A model generated the notes under the pieces. That model worked only from the letters and a program-made list of their open reading frames with translations. It searched no databases and had not been told where the DNA came from. DNA of 64,000 nt, taken from positions 86,771 to 150,770 of the forward strand of contig DGTM01000011.1 of the NCBI GenBank assembly GCA_002394305.1, read 5' to 3'. Each line of letters starts with the position of its first letter. The first letter of the stretch is position 1. A program made the position numbers and the translations under genes. The DNA comes from Prevotellaceae bacterium UBA4336 (GTDB taxonomy: Bacteria > Bacteroidota > Bacteroidia > Bacteroidales > Bacteroidaceae). Below are positions 1 to 7,753 of the stretch, piece by piece.

Positions 1-10
1 GAAAAAGCTG

Positions 11-18
11 TACCTTTG
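11..18 (+). promoter_or_regulatory. -7 promoter box for tRNA-Met
   Basis: TACCTTTG matches the Bacteroidetes primary-sigma -7 consensus TAnnTTTG and lies 30 bases before the tRNA. The -33 element is too close to the window edge to judge. Confidence 0.6.
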
Positions 19-48
19 CGCTCGCAATCGCACAAGAAGGTTGTGGAT

Positions 49-122
49 GGCGGGATAGCTCAGCTGGTTAGAGCGTCGGATTCATAATCCGGAGGTCGTG
101 GGATCGTGACCCACTCCCGCTA
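49..122 (+). tRNA. tRNA-Met (anticodon CAT)
   Basis: A full cloverleaf can be drawn. The acceptor arms GGCGGGA/TCCCGCT pair with one G-T, the D stem is GCTC/GAGC, the anticodon stem TCGGA/TCCGG encloses loop TTCATAA, and the T stem is GTGGG/CCCAC. The CAT anticodon fits elongator Met. A tRNA-Ile that is lysidine-modified at C34 would look the same, so the amino acid is slightly uncertain. A terminator follows about 30 bases downstream. Confidence 0.9.
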
Positions 123-151
123 CAGAAGTATCGTTTACAACATAGTTGAGC

Positions 152-187
152 ATTAACCCCGCGAGGCCAACCGCCAGCGGGGTTAAT
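152..187 (+). terminator. Intrinsic terminator after tRNA-Met
   Basis: An 11-bp perfect stem (ATTAACCCCGC/GCGGGGTTAAT) is followed by CGTTTTTA. It ends the tRNA-Met transcript. Confidence 0.8.
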
Positions 188-244
188 CGTTTTTATGGCA
201 CCGCCGCGTCGCAAAGGTTTCACCGCCGCGTCGCAAAAAAAGAA

Positions 245-283
245 AGAAGCGCACGTCGGACGGCTGTCGTCCAGTGCACTTCT
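245..283 (-). terminator. Intrinsic terminator after tRNA-Leu
   Basis: On the minus strand a stem AGAAGTGCAC/GTGCGCTTCT with one wobble pair, plus an inner GGAC/GTCC stem, is followed by TTCTTTTTTT. It sits just downstream of tRNA-Leu. A 17-bp direct repeat (199-215 and 221-237) lies between this terminator and the tRNA-Met terminator. Confidence 0.75.
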
Positions 284-295
284 TGCCAAGCCTTG

Positions 296-377
296 TACCC
301 CGAGCCGGGGTCGAACCGGCACAGGTTGCCCTATCGGTGTTTGAGACCGACGCGTCTACCGATTCCGCCATCGGGGC
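296..377 (-). tRNA. tRNA-Leu (anticodon CAA)
   Basis: On the minus strand this is a class II tRNA. It has acceptor GCCCCGA/TCGGGGT, anticodon loop TCTCAAA (CAA, decoding UUG), a long variable arm, and the T arm GGTTCGACCCC. The long variable arm and anticodon together identify Leu. It has its own -7 box upstream. Confidence 0.93.
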
Positions 378-389
378 TCCAAGCGTGTG

Positions 390-397
390 CAAAGGTA
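390..397 (-). promoter_or_regulatory. -7 promoter box for tRNA-Leu
   Basis: On the minus strand TACCTTTG lies 12 bases upstream of the tRNA-Leu 5' end, matching TAnnTTTG. Confidence 0.6.
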
Positions 398-402
398 CAA
401 CA

Positions 403-436
403 AAAAGTGAAAAGTGAAAAATGAAAAGTGAAAAAA
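403..436. repeat. Iterated AAGTGAAA short tandem repeat
   Basis: Four near-copies of AAAGTGAAA-type units lie in the gap between tRNA-Leu and the barrel gene. The rest of the gap (437-649) holds only a direct repeat ACCGGAAGCCCC (about 569-580 and 592-603) and a GAGGCACG/CGTGCCTC hairpin next to the stop codon of the barrel gene. No gene is seen there. Confidence 0.6.
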
Positions 437-649
437 TATTGGTTATCCACTGCTTTTTGTCCTTTTACCTTCTGGCTTTGGGCACTTAACCCTAAACTTT
501 TACGTCTCTGTGCCGTGCGAAACGCTCGTTTCCTGCCGGAGAGCATCCCAGCCGGAACGTTCTCTTATACCGGAAGCCCCAGACGCTTAAACCGGAAGCC
601 CCTGGCTCTTATTAGTGGCGAGGCACGGAGCTGGAATTGGAGACGTGCC

Positions 650-1381
650 TCAGAACGCTACTTTCAGGCCGACGGTCATGCTGCTGAAGCTCGGGCCGCG
701 GCTGCTCCTCAGCACGTTGAAGGGGTTGTACTTGTAGTAGATGCCGATGTGATGCACGTTGATTTCGGCCCCTACGCCGACGGAGAAACGGTTCTGGTGC
801 ACGTTGCCGCTGGTCAGTTTCTCCGACTCGCCGTTCACATAGTAGCGTGTCTTGAGCGAGCCGTAGGGCGTGAAGTACAGCTCGGGGCCGATGGCGAAGT
901 AGGTTTTCTTGCTGAAGAAGTGGTAGTACTTGAGCGGGAAGGAGAGGCTGAAGGTGTGGATGCGGCTGAACTTGGGCTCTACACCTTCGGGATAGTCCTG
1001 CATCGTGATGATGCCCAGCTCGTCCTTGGCGAATCGCTTGAAGTCGGTGACGCGGTAGTTGCGCCAGTCGAAGCCCATACCGATGCGCAGGAAGTCCTTC
1101 TTGCCGATGCGGGTCTTTGCGCTGATGACGTCGCCCCATTCTATCTCGTAGGACTGCCCCATGTCGATGCTGACGTCCTTCGCCTGACCTATTCCGGTGA
1201 TGAAGCCGAAGGAGAAGCTGCTGCTGAGTTCTATTACCACTTCCTTGCCGCTGCTCACCTTCAGCATGGGCAGCTCGAAGTCCCAGCCGCCGGGATTCTC
1301 TTCGTCGTTCTTGTCTCGGGCCAGCACGCTTGTCTGTCCCACCATTGCCAACACGAGGATGGCTGTAAGAAACTGTTTCAT
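650..1381 (-). CDS. Outer-membrane beta-barrel protein, unknown function
   Basis: A 243-residue protein with a Sec signal peptide (about residues 1-21, ending SVLA). The mature part is made of alternating aromatic/hydrophobic strands such as FRIGMGF and FSLSFPLKYYHF, and it ends in a C-terminal Phe (KVAF), as is usual for BAM-assembled barrels. It is the last gene of the sigma-factor operon, 19 bases after the preceding stop. I do not recognise a substrate. The operon context suggests a cell-envelope component controlled by the ECF sigma factor at 2421-2921. A hairpin (620-651) abuts the stop but lacks a T run, so it is not called as a terminator. Confidence 0.8.
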   Translation of the reverse strand: MKQFLTAILVLAMVGQTSVLARDKNDEENPGGWDFELPMLKVSSGKEVVIELSSSFSFGFITGIGQAKDVSIDMGQSYEIEWGDVISAKTRIGKKDFLRIGMGFDWRNYRVTDFKRFAKDELGIITMQDYPEGVEPKFSRIHTFSLSFPLKYYHFFSKKTYFAIGPELYFTPYGSLKTRYYVNGESEKLTSGNVHQNRFSVGVGAEINVHHIGIYYKYNPFNVLRSSRGPSFSSMTVGLKVAF

Positions 1382-1400
1382 AGTCTGGATATGTGTGTGG

Positions 1401-1859
1401 TTATTTCTTCTTGAACGTCTTCCTCAGGTCGGCGAGGCTGGCTTTGCCCTCCATGTAGACGAGGGTGATGGTGTGCTCTGCCATGTTTGTCCGGCTCTGA
1501 TAGCAGATGTACCGGTGCAGGCCTTTCCTGATGTCGGCAATCTGCACGATGGCGTAGTAGAGGTGACCGTCGCGGTACTCCAGCTCCAGATTCTCGTCGT
1601 CGTCGGAGAGTCGCCCCTTCATGTCTTCCTCGAAGAGCGCCTCCACCCTGTCGCGCTGCGTGCTGCTGGTGGTGAACTTGACGGTGTGGAGCACCTTCAG
1701 CTTGTAGGGCTCGAGGCTCTCCCCCTTGACGAGGCTCTCCTGTAGGGCCAGTTCGTTGACGATGTTCCCCTTGAATACTTCGTCGATTCGTAGGCCCTTC
1801 TGTGCCGAGAGGGGCAGAGCGGCGACGATGGCGACGAGCGTTATGAGTAGCTGTTTCAT
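1401..1859 (-). CDS. Small secreted protein, DUF6108-like
   Basis: 152 residues with a signal peptide (MKQLLITLVAIVAALPLSAQ). The mature domain has a basic C-terminus (KTFKKK). It resembles the Bacteroidetes family of unknown function DUF6108, which I recall from similar sigma/anti-sigma operons; that assignment is from memory. The ATG overlaps the stop of the upstream anti-sigma-like gene by 4 bases (ATGA), so translation is probably coupled. It is likely periplasmic and probably works with the anti-sigma protein or the downstream barrel. No catalytic motif is visible. Confidence 0.75.
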   Translation of the reverse strand: MKQLLITLVAIVAALPLSAQKGLRIDEVFKGNIVNELALQESLVKGESLEPYKLKVLHTVKFTTSSTQRDRVEALFEEDMKGRLSDDDENLELEYRDGHLYYAIVQIADIRKGLHRYICYQSRTNMAEHTITLVYMEGKASLADLRKTFKKK

Positions 1860-2407
1860 AGTCCGTTGAATATGTTGCTGAGTTGTTCTTCCTGGTTTCC
1901 GTTGCTGAATATCTCCTGCAAGGCTTCCTGTCCCATCCGCATGGCCGCCTGCTTGTCGTCGAGTTTTTTGCCGTCGACATAGGCAACAGCCATGCTTTCC
2001 TCTTCCAGCCGAAGCGGTGCCAGCAGGATGAAGGCGAAGGCGGCAATGCAGGCTGCAGCGAGCAGGAGGCCAAGCCTGTGGGACCCTCTCCCAGCCTCTC
2101 CCTTGCAGGGAGAGGAGTAGTTACTTTTGTTCCCCGCTAAGCCTCCATTGGTATCTGCTCCTCTCCCAACAAGGGAGAGGTCGGGAGAGGGTCTGTCTGC
2201 CGCCAACCTGTCAAGGGCTTGAACGGAAGGCGTTGGCTGCGTCTCGCCGAGCAGGGCAAACATCTGCGCGTAGGGCATCAGGTCGGCAGGCAGGCGGTCG
2301 GCGTGGCCCAGGTATTCGCCCAGCTGTTGCAGCTCTTCCTGCGTGCTCTCGCCGTCGAGGTAGCGGGTCAGGAGCAGGCGTATGTTTTCCGGTGTTACCT
2401 TATTCAT
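1856..2407 (-). CDS. Putative anti-sigma factor (single-pass membrane protein)
   Basis: 183 residues directly after the ECF sigma gene, 13 bases away. An N-terminal helical region of about 60 residues (TRYLDGESTQEEL...) resembles the cytoplasmic part of Bacteroidetes anti-sigma proteins, though the zinc-binding HxxxCxxC of zf-HC2 is absent. One transmembrane helix (residues about 112-132) is followed by a short acidic periplasmic tail. Residues about 71-109 are low-complexity and are encoded by an inserted palindromic repeat (2082-2194), which lengthens the linker before the membrane helix without breaking the frame. The anti-sigma role is inferred from position and topology. Confidence 0.75.
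   Translation of the reverse strand: MNKVTPENIRLLLTRYLDGESTQEELQQLGEYLGHADRLPADLMPYAQMFALLGETQPTPSVQALDRLAADRPSPDLSLVGRGADTNGGLAGNKSNYSSPCKGEAGRGSHRLGLLLAAACIAAFAFILLAPLRLEEESMAVAYVDGKKLDDKQAAMRMGQEALQEIFSNGNQEEQLSNIFNGL
2082..2194. repeat. In-frame palindromic repeat (CTCTCC/GGAGAG family) in anti-sigma-like gene
   Basis: Two hairpins, CCTCTCCC-TTGCA-GGGAGAGG and CCTCTCCC-AACAA-GGGAGAGG, are nested inside outer arms ACCCTCTCCC and GGGAGAGGGT. The whole element is read through in frame on the minus strand as a Pro/Gly/Ser-rich peptide. Confidence 0.85.
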
Positions 2408-2420
2408 GTTACTATGGCTT

Positions 2421-2921
2421 TTAGGTTTCGTTTCGTTTCATGAACTTCTCCAGGAGTTTCTTCCTGGCTTTCGAGAGGGCGGTGCGGACGGTGGTCTCGC
2501 TGATGCCGAGGAGTTCTGCTATCTCGCTGTTCTCCAGCCCGTCCTGCTGGCTCATCCGGAGTATCTGCATCTGTGCGGCAGGGAGCTCGCCGATGCGGTC
2601 CTCCAGCCACCGGGCATTTTCCTTCTCCTCGAGCATCCACTCCGAATCGTGTGCCGAGGCGAGCTTTATCTCCTCGTTCAGTTCTAAGGGGACGACCTTC
2701 CGCTTGCGGAGTTTGGAGATACACAGGTTGCGGCAGATGGCATACGTCAGTGCCCTGACGGAGCGGACGGCGTCGAGCTGGTGGCGGATGCTCCAGAGGC
2801 GCAGCAGTGTGTCCTGCACGTTGTCCTCCGCCTCGGCCTGGCTGCCCAGGAAGCGGCGGCTGACGGCCAGGATGTCGGCCCTCAGGTCACGTGCCAGTAT
2901 GCAGAACGCTTCTTTCTCCAT
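2421..2921 (-). CDS. ECF-type RNA polymerase sigma factor
   Basis: 166 residues counted from the ATG at 2921 (MEKEAF). The reading frame continues upstream, but that extension lacks family similarity. Region 2 shows the typical AEDNVQDTLLRLW (about residues 33-45) and RALTYAICRNL. Region 4 shows MQILRMSQ followed by NSEIAELLGISETTVRTAL (about 125-150), the helix-turn-helix that binds the -35-like element. It heads a four-gene operon (sigma, anti-sigma, small secreted protein, barrel), the common Bacteroidetes arrangement for envelope stress or uptake regulation. No TAnnTTTG box is evident upstream, so it may be autoregulated. Confidence 0.93.
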   Translation of the reverse strand: MEKEAFCILARDLRADILAVSRRFLGSQAEAEDNVQDTLLRLWSIRHQLDAVRSVRALTYAICRNLCISKLRKRKVVPLELNEEIKLASAHDSEWMLEEKENARWLEDRIGELPAAQMQILRMSQQDGLENSEIAELLGISETTVRTALSKARKKLLEKFMKRNET

Positions 2922-3020
2922 CGTGCTTCGTTGCTCTCTGTTATAATGACGCAAAAGGGGCCGTTTTGTTCCCGCTGATGCGAAAAAAAGTTTGTGCCAT
3001 GCTCCGGCGGATAAAGGAAA

Positions 3021-3060
3021 AGCGGGCGAAGACCGACGGCCCGGCTGGTCTTCGCCCGCT
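3021..3060 (-). terminator. Intrinsic terminator after GH97 gene
   Basis: A 14-bp perfect stem (AGCGGGCGAAGACC/GGTCTTCGCCCGCT) is followed on the minus strand by TTTTCC. It closes the GH97 transcript 25 bases past its stop and separates it from the sigma operon. Confidence 0.85.
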
Positions 3061-3085
3061 TGCTGATGTGTGGCAGGATGCTGTG

Positions 3086-5032
3086 TCAGAGGTCGATGCG
3101 TGCGCACCAGCCGCCGTTGCGGACCATGTGGATGGGCTGGACGGTCGTGCTGCCTACCTTGCTCTCCTTGCGGAGGTAGTCCATGGCGATGATGTGTGCG
3201 TTCACGCCGTCCTCGAAGCTCGTCATCTTGTACTGCTTGCCTGCGGGCAGGAAGTCGAGCTTCAGCTCAATGTTGCGCTCGGTGCTGTTCGTGATGCCGC
3301 CGATGAACCACTGGTTGCCTTTGCGCTTTGCCGTCACGCAGTACTGGCCGGCTTCGGCTGCGAGGACGCGTGTCTCGTCCCAGTTGACGGGCACGCTGGT
3401 GAGGAAGTCGCGGCAGTCGGGCCACTGGTCGTAGCGGCAGGGGTTGTCCATGAGCATCTGCAGGTTGCTCTCGGCAAGCACGAAGATGGCCAGGTTGAAG
3501 GCCTTTGTGCCCACGCCGGCGCAGATGGGACGGCCTCCGTGGTGGCGCTCCGGCTGGTAGTTGAGCATGGAGCCGGGCGTATAGTCCATCGGTCCGACGG
3601 CATTGCGTATGAAGGGCAGCCATACGCTGTTGTCGGGCTTGCAGCTCCCGTTGTACTCCATGCCGCGCACACCTTCGTAGGTCAGCACGTTGGGGTACTT
3701 GTAGTCCAGGCCGCTGGGGTGGAAGGCGCCGTGGAAGTCGACGAAGATATGGTGCTTGGCAGCTTCACGGGCCACGCGCTCGTAGAAGTTCACCATCCAT
3801 TGGTCCTGACGGTCCATGAAGTCAATCTTCGTGCCCTTGATGCCCCACTCCTCAAACTTCTCGAAGAGGTCCATGTGGTGCTCTACGGTGAGCCACGGGA
3901 GCCAAAGGATGACGCCTACGCCTTTGCTCTTGCCGTAGGCGATGATTTCGGGCAGATGCACTTCGGGGTTGGTCTCGAAGGGGTTGCGTGTGTTTTTTGC
4001 CCAGCCTTCGTCGATGAGGATGTAGCCCACGCCGTTGCGGGCGGCGAAGTCGATGAAGTACTTGTAGGTGTCGAGGTTGATGCCCGACTTGAACGTCACC
4101 TCCGGGCCGAAGGGAATGCCGTTGAGCCAGTCCCAGCAGGTCTGTCCGACCTTAATCCAGCTGGGGTCGCCGATGGCGTTCGCGGGAGCCAGGCGGACAG
4201 GCATCGTGCTTTCGACGAGCTGGCCGTCTTGCTGCGTGATGAGCATGTAGCGCCAGGGGAAGGTGCGGGTGCCCGATGTCTTGGCTACGTACGGGGCCTC
4301 CTTCAGGATCTTGTGCCTGCGGTCGCCGTCGTCCTCGTATTCGGTGGGGCACTTGGGCTGGATGATGGCGAAGGCGTTGCTGCCCTCGCCTGTTGACTTG
4401 AGGAACGTCCCGGGATAGTCGAACAGGTCGAACTCGCTGATGAGGACCTTCTGCCGCTCTCCCATCACGAGGATGGGCAGCTCGCTCATCTTGTCGTCGG
4501 CCTTCCACTCGTTGCTTGCCACGACGGAGTAGTTCTCTTCGCAGCTTGTCTTGAAGGCGCCGGCCTGCTGCATCACGAGCTTGGCAGGCGAGGCGAGCTG
4601 CCAGGTGCCGTCCTCGCCCATCACCTCGATGTCGCCCTTCAGGGCTGTGACGAAGCGGTAGGCCACGCCGTCGTCGTAGATGCGCCACTCCAACTTGTAG
4701 CCTCCGCCGAAGGTGAGGGTGAGCAGGGTGTAGGTGTTGTCCACCTTGCTGAACTTCAGTGGATGGATGGGCGTGACGGTCTCGCTGACCTTCTGCACCT
4801 TTTTGCCCTTCAGGACGGGCTTCTCGCCGAGGGTGCGGTCGCTGAGGGTCATGCCGATGTGGCACTGCTTGAACAGCAGCTCGCCGTGGCTCTCTACGTC
4901 GTAGTAGATGCGGTCGGCTGCGGTGACGGTCACTTTCGTCTGTCCGTCGGGACTCGTTGCGCTGACTTGTTTCTGTGCGTGTGCGACGATGCAGGAAAGC
5001 AGCATCACCGCGATGGAAAAGGTTTTCTTCAT
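3086..5032 (-). CDS. Glycoside hydrolase family 97 (alpha-glycosidase)
   Basis: 648 residues with signal peptide MKKTFSIAVMLLSCIVAHAQ. The three-part GH97 architecture is visible: an N-terminal beta-sandwich (about 22-280), a TIM barrel (about 290-550) starting at DWLNGIPFG, and a short C-terminal beta domain. In the barrel, VGYILIDEGW, KIDFMDRQDQ (Asp404) and TYEGVRGMEYN (Glu453) stand out. An Asp in KxDFMDR together with a Glu in YEG fits the retaining, alpha-galactosidase-type GH97 enzymes better than the inverting SusB type. That substrate assignment is inference. It is probably periplasmic, acting on oligosaccharides. No SusC/D pair is adjacent; it follows the FKBP genes by about 50 bases and may be read with them. 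Confidence 0.92.
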   Translation of the reverse strand: MKKTFSIAVMLLSCIVAHAQKQVSATSPDGQTKVTVTAADRIYYDVESHGELLFKQCHIGMTLSDRTLGEKPVLKGKKVQKVSETVTPIHPLKFSKVDNTYTLLTLTFGGGYKLEWRIYDDGVAYRFVTALKGDIEVMGEDGTWQLASPAKLVMQQAGAFKTSCEENYSVVASNEWKADDKMSELPILVMGERQKVLISEFDLFDYPGTFLKSTGEGSNAFAIIQPKCPTEYEDDGDRRHKILKEAPYVAKTSGTRTFPWRYMLITQQDGQLVESTMPVRLAPANAIGDPSWIKVGQTCWDWLNGIPFGPEVTFKSGINLDTYKYFIDFAARNGVGYILIDEGWAKNTRNPFETNPEVHLPEIIAYGKSKGVGVILWLPWLTVEHHMDLFEKFEEWGIKGTKIDFMDRQDQWMVNFYERVAREAAKHHIFVDFHGAFHPSGLDYKYPNVLTYEGVRGMEYNGSCKPDNSVWLPFIRNAVGPMDYTPGSMLNYQPERHHGGRPICAGVGTKAFNLAIFVLAESNLQMLMDNPCRYDQWPDCRDFLTSVPVNWDETRVLAAEAGQYCVTAKRKGNQWFIGGITNSTERNIELKLDFLPAGKQYKMTSFEDGVNAHIIAMDYLRKESKVGSTTVQPIHMVRNGGWCARIDL

Positions 5033-5082
5033 GGATGGAAAGTTGTTAGGGGCGCTTAGCTACCCGATGCTGCGAGGCGGGT

Positions 5083-5985
5083 TTACTTCGCAGAATCTTT
5101 TTCTATCTCCAGGAGCTCTACGGTAAAGATGAGGCAGGAGAAGGGTGGAATCTTGCTCTGCTCGCGGTCGCCATAGGCCAGGTTCTGCGGAACGTAGATT
5201 TCCCACTTGCTGCCTACGGGCATCATGCAGAGCGCCTCTGTCCAGCCCGCAATGACCTGCCCGACGGGGAAGGTGACGGGCTTGCCGCGCTTGTAGGAGC
5301 TGTCGAACTCGGTGCCGTCGATGAGGTGGCCTTCGTAGTTCACCTTCACCTTGTCCTCCTTCTTGGGCATCTCGCCGGTGCCTGCGGTCAGTATCTTGTA
5401 CTGCAGGCCGCTGGGAGTCACCTTCACGCTGTCCTTCTTGGCATTGGCCTTGAGGAACTCCTCTCCGGCGATGCGGTTGGCACCGTACTTCTTCTCCATT
5501 GCCACGCGATGGTAGTACTCCATCTGCTTCTTGACGATGGCCTGCGAGCTGTCCATGGGAACTGTGACGTTCTGGCCGGAGAAGCCGTCGAGGAAGCCTT
5601 GCACGAAGAGCGTTTTGTTCAGGATGTCGGTGCTGTCGTTCACTTGCTTTGAGGCATTGGGGTAGACCTGTTCCTCCACTTGCTGGCGGATTTCGATGCC
5701 GGCCAGACGTGCTTTCTCGCGTTTGTCGGCCTCGCTGAGCTCCTTCTGCTGGAAGCCTTTCAGGAAGTCGACGACGTAGGTCGTGTCGACACCCATGCGC
5801 TGAGCCAGGTACATCTTCAGGCCGTTGGAGTTGGCGCGGCCGAAGTGATAGCTGAATGTGTCGACGCTTACCGTGTCGACCACCTCAACGGGCTGCTTGG
5901 ATTTCTTCTTCTTGCCGTTCTTCTTGGCAGCACCTGCGCCCAGCGAGATGCAGGCGCAGAGTGCAAAGAGAATAAGTTTTTTCAT
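5083..5985 (-). CDS. FKBP-type peptidyl-prolyl isomerase, secreted
   Basis: 300 residues. A Sec signal (MKKLILFALCACISLGAGA) is followed by a Lys-rich stretch (KKNGKKKKSK). The N-terminal FkpA-like dimerisation region (about 40-180) contains YLAQRMGVDTTYVVDFLKG, and the C-terminal FKBP domain (about 190-295) contains VKVNYEGHLIDGTEFDSSY, VIAGWTEAL and AYGDR. It catalyses proline isomerisation and chaperoning of periplasmic proteins. It is the third of three adjacent paralogues. It shares the QRMGVDTTY segment with the next gene, which indicates tandem duplication. A membrane anchor instead of cleavage cannot be excluded. Confidence 0.93.
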   Translation of the reverse strand: MKKLILFALCACISLGAGAAKKNGKKKKSKQPVEVVDTVSVDTFSYHFGRANSNGLKMYLAQRMGVDTTYVVDFLKGFQQKELSEADKREKARLAGIEIRQQVEEQVYPNASKQVNDSTDILNKTLFVQGFLDGFSGQNVTVPMDSSQAIVKKQMEYYHRVAMEKKYGANRIAGEEFLKANAKKDSVKVTPSGLQYKILTAGTGEMPKKEDKVKVNYEGHLIDGTEFDSSYKRGKPVTFPVGQVIAGWTEALCMMPVGSKWEIYVPQNLAYGDREQSKIPPFSCLIFTVELLEIEKDSAK

Positions 5986-6006
5986 CTTATTGACTTGTTG
6001 TGAAGA

Positions 6007-6101
6007 GTGGTTAGGAGTTAGGGGTTAGAGGATACTTGGGGCTCCGTAGAAGCGGCCACAGCATTCCTCTAACCTCTAACCACTAACCACTAACCTCTAA
6101 C
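6007..6101. repeat. Intergenic palindrome of iterated GTTAGNG heptamers
   Basis: The left arm (6007-6031) has three GTTAGGGG-like heptamers. The right arm (6066-6101) has the inverted form, CCTCTAAC and CCACTAAC repeated five times. About 30 bases of unique sequence lie between. It separates two FKBP genes and holds no gene. Confidence 0.75.
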
Positions 6102-6113
6102 TTGTTTGTTCGA

Positions 6114-6980
6114 TTATTCGATGCCCAGCAGTTCAATCTTGAAGATGAGGCAGGAGTAGGGTGTAATCTTGCCGGCCTCGCGCTCGCCATAAGCCTGTTC
6201 CTGGGGGATGTAGACCATCCATGTGGAGCCGACGGGCATCTTTGTCAGGGCCTTCGTCCAGCCGGGGATGACCTGGTTGCAACGGAACTTGGCGGGCTCG
6301 CCGCGCTTGTAGCTGCTGTCGAAGATAGTGTCGTTGAGGAGCTTGCCCTCGTAGTTGACGCTGACGCGACTGGTGTCGGCGGGGATGGCACCCTTACCTT
6401 CTGTGATGACTTCGTAGTAGACGCCGTCGCCCAGCTCCTGGATGCCTTCCTTCTTGGCAACTTCGGCCATGTAGTCCTCGCACTGCTTCTTCCAGTCGCC
6501 GAACTTCTCAGCCATGAACTTCTCCTTTACTTCCTGCATCTTTGTCTGAGCCGTGGCAGCAGCCTCGTCGACGGTCATCAGGCCGTTCTTGCCTGTGGTG
6601 CCGGAGATGAAGCCTGCCATGAAGTTCTTCAGGCTGATGGTGCGTGTGCTGTCGTCGCCGAAGACTTCGTAGTTGATGCCTTTGATCATCTGCTGGCTGA
6701 CCTGCTGACCAATCTGCAGACCTGCGTAGTAGGCGGCCTTCTTCTTGTTGTCGCCGGCATTGGCAGCCTCGTTCAGGCCTTTGATGAACTCGTCGATGTA
6801 GGTTGTGTCGACGCCCATGCGCTGGGTCAGGTATTCCTTCAGACCCTGTGTCTGAGCCAGACCGATAGCGTAGCTCAGGGTATCAACGTCGTCCTTCAGA
6901 TTAGCTTTGGGAGTGCCGTTCGTGCAGCTTCCCATGATAGCAGCCAGTGCTACGGCTGCAAGGATTGAAAACTTCTTCAT
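6114..6980 (-). CDS. FKBP-type peptidyl-prolyl isomerase, lipoprotein
   Basis: 288 residues. The N-terminus MKKFSILAAVALAAIMGSC is a type II signal with lipobox MGSC (Cys19), so it is predicted to be lipid-anchored in the envelope. The N-terminal helical dimerisation domain (about 30-170) is followed by a FKBP domain (about 185-288) with VSVNYEGKLLNDTIFDSSY, VIPGWTKAL and AYGER. The function is folding of exported proteins. It is the middle paralogue of the triplet. The spacing to the next FKBP gene is expanded by the heptamer palindrome at 6007-6101. Confidence 0.94.
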   Translation of the reverse strand: MKKFSILAAVALAAIMGSCTNGTPKANLKDDVDTLSYAIGLAQTQGLKEYLTQRMGVDTTYIDEFIKGLNEAANAGDNKKKAAYYAGLQIGQQVSQQMIKGINYEVFGDDSTRTISLKNFMAGFISGTTGKNGLMTVDEAAATAQTKMQEVKEKFMAEKFGDWKKQCEDYMAEVAKKEGIQELGDGVYYEVITEGKGAIPADTSRVSVNYEGKLLNDTIFDSSYKRGEPAKFRCNQVIPGWTKALTKMPVGSTWMVYIPQEQAYGEREAGKITPYSCLIFKIELLGIE

Positions 6981-7048
6981 GATGTTTTTTTGTTGTTTAA
7001 TGTTATATGATGTTTTACTTTTTCATCTTTTCACTTTTTCACCTTTTC

Positions 7049-7633
7049 TCAAAGCACCTTGATGAGCTCTACGTCGAAGATGAGCGTGCTGAAGGGCGGA
7101 ATGCTCGAGCCGGCACCCTGCTCGCCGTAGGCCAGCAGATAGGGGATGGTGAAGCGGAACTTGGCGCCTTCCTTCATGAGCTGCACGCCTTCCGTCCAGC
7201 CTGGGATGACCTGGTTGAGGCCGAAGTCGGCGGGTGTGCCGCGGCGGTACGAGCTGTCGAAGACGCTGCCGTCGAGCAGACGGCCTTCGTAGTGGCAGCG
7301 CACGGTGTCGGTGGCCTTGGGGCTCTTGCCGCTTCCTTCGGTCAGCACCTCATACTGCAGGCCGCTCTTCGTCACGTTGACGCCTGGTTTCTTGGCATTC
7401 TCGTCCAGGTAAGCCTTGCCGGCTGCGATGGCCTGCTGTGCTTCCTGCTTCTGCTTCTTCTGGAAGAAGTCCTGCAGCATGGCCTGTGCTTCCTGGTGCG
7501 AGAAGGCGGGCTTGCGGCCCTCGATGACGTCGCTGACGCTTTTTGCGAAGTCCTCCACGCTGAAATTCTCTATGTTCATGCTTTTGAGCTGTTGGCCGAT
7601 GCCAAGGCCGAGAGCATAACTTATTTTATCCAT
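7049..7633 (-). CDS. FKBP-type peptidyl-prolyl isomerase, cytoplasmic (FklB-like)
   Basis: 194 residues with no signal peptide, starting directly MDKISYALGLGIGQQL, the conserved first helix of FklB/FKBP22-type dimers. The N-domain (1-70) is followed by a long helix rich in Gln/Lys. The C-terminal FKBP domain (about 90-194) contains VRCHYEGRLLDGSVFDSSY, VIPGWTEGV and YGEQG. It is probably a cytosolic PPIase. It is the first gene of the triplet, with its own -7 box at 7666-7673. The gap to the next gene holds iterated TTTTCAC units. Confidence 0.93.
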   Translation of the reverse strand: MDKISYALGLGIGQQLKSMNIENFSVEDFAKSVSDVIEGRKPAFSHQEAQAMLQDFFQKKQKQEAQQAIAAGKAYLDENAKKPGVNVTKSGLQYEVLTEGSGKSPKATDTVRCHYEGRLLDGSVFDSSYRRGTPADFGLNQVIPGWTEGVQLMKEGAKFRFTIPYLLAYGEQGAGSSIPPFSTLIFDVELIKVL

Positions 7634-7665
7634 AATATATTAAGTATGTAATGTTAAATGCGCCG

Positions 7666-7673
7666 CAAAATTA
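7666..7673 (-). promoter_or_regulatory. -7 promoter box for FKBP genes
   Basis: On the minus strand TAATTTTG fits TAnnTTTG, 33 bases before the ATG at 7633. It is divergent from the sirtuin promoter. Confidence 0.5.
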
Positions 7674-7717
7674 ACATATTTTCTTCACACAACGCGCGTC
7701 CTCTCCTTTTTTTTTGC

Positions 7718-7725
7718 TATATTTG
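7718..7725 (+). promoter_or_regulatory. -7 promoter box for sirtuin operon
   Basis: TATATTTG, 29 bases before the ATG at 7754, fits TAnnTTTG. It is preceded by a T-rich tract. Confidence 0.55.
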
Positions 7726-7753
7726 CATATCTTTAACATTAAAATGCCGAATT

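Noticed and set aside
2922..3107. 62-codon N-terminal extension of the sigma factor
   Set aside because: It runs through the GH97 terminator region and lacks similarity to ECF factors, which start at MEKEAF-like positions.
6015..6101. TTAGGGG-like repeats resembling telomere DNA
   Set aside because: Units vary, are arranged as an inverted pair and lie inside a bacterial gene cluster.
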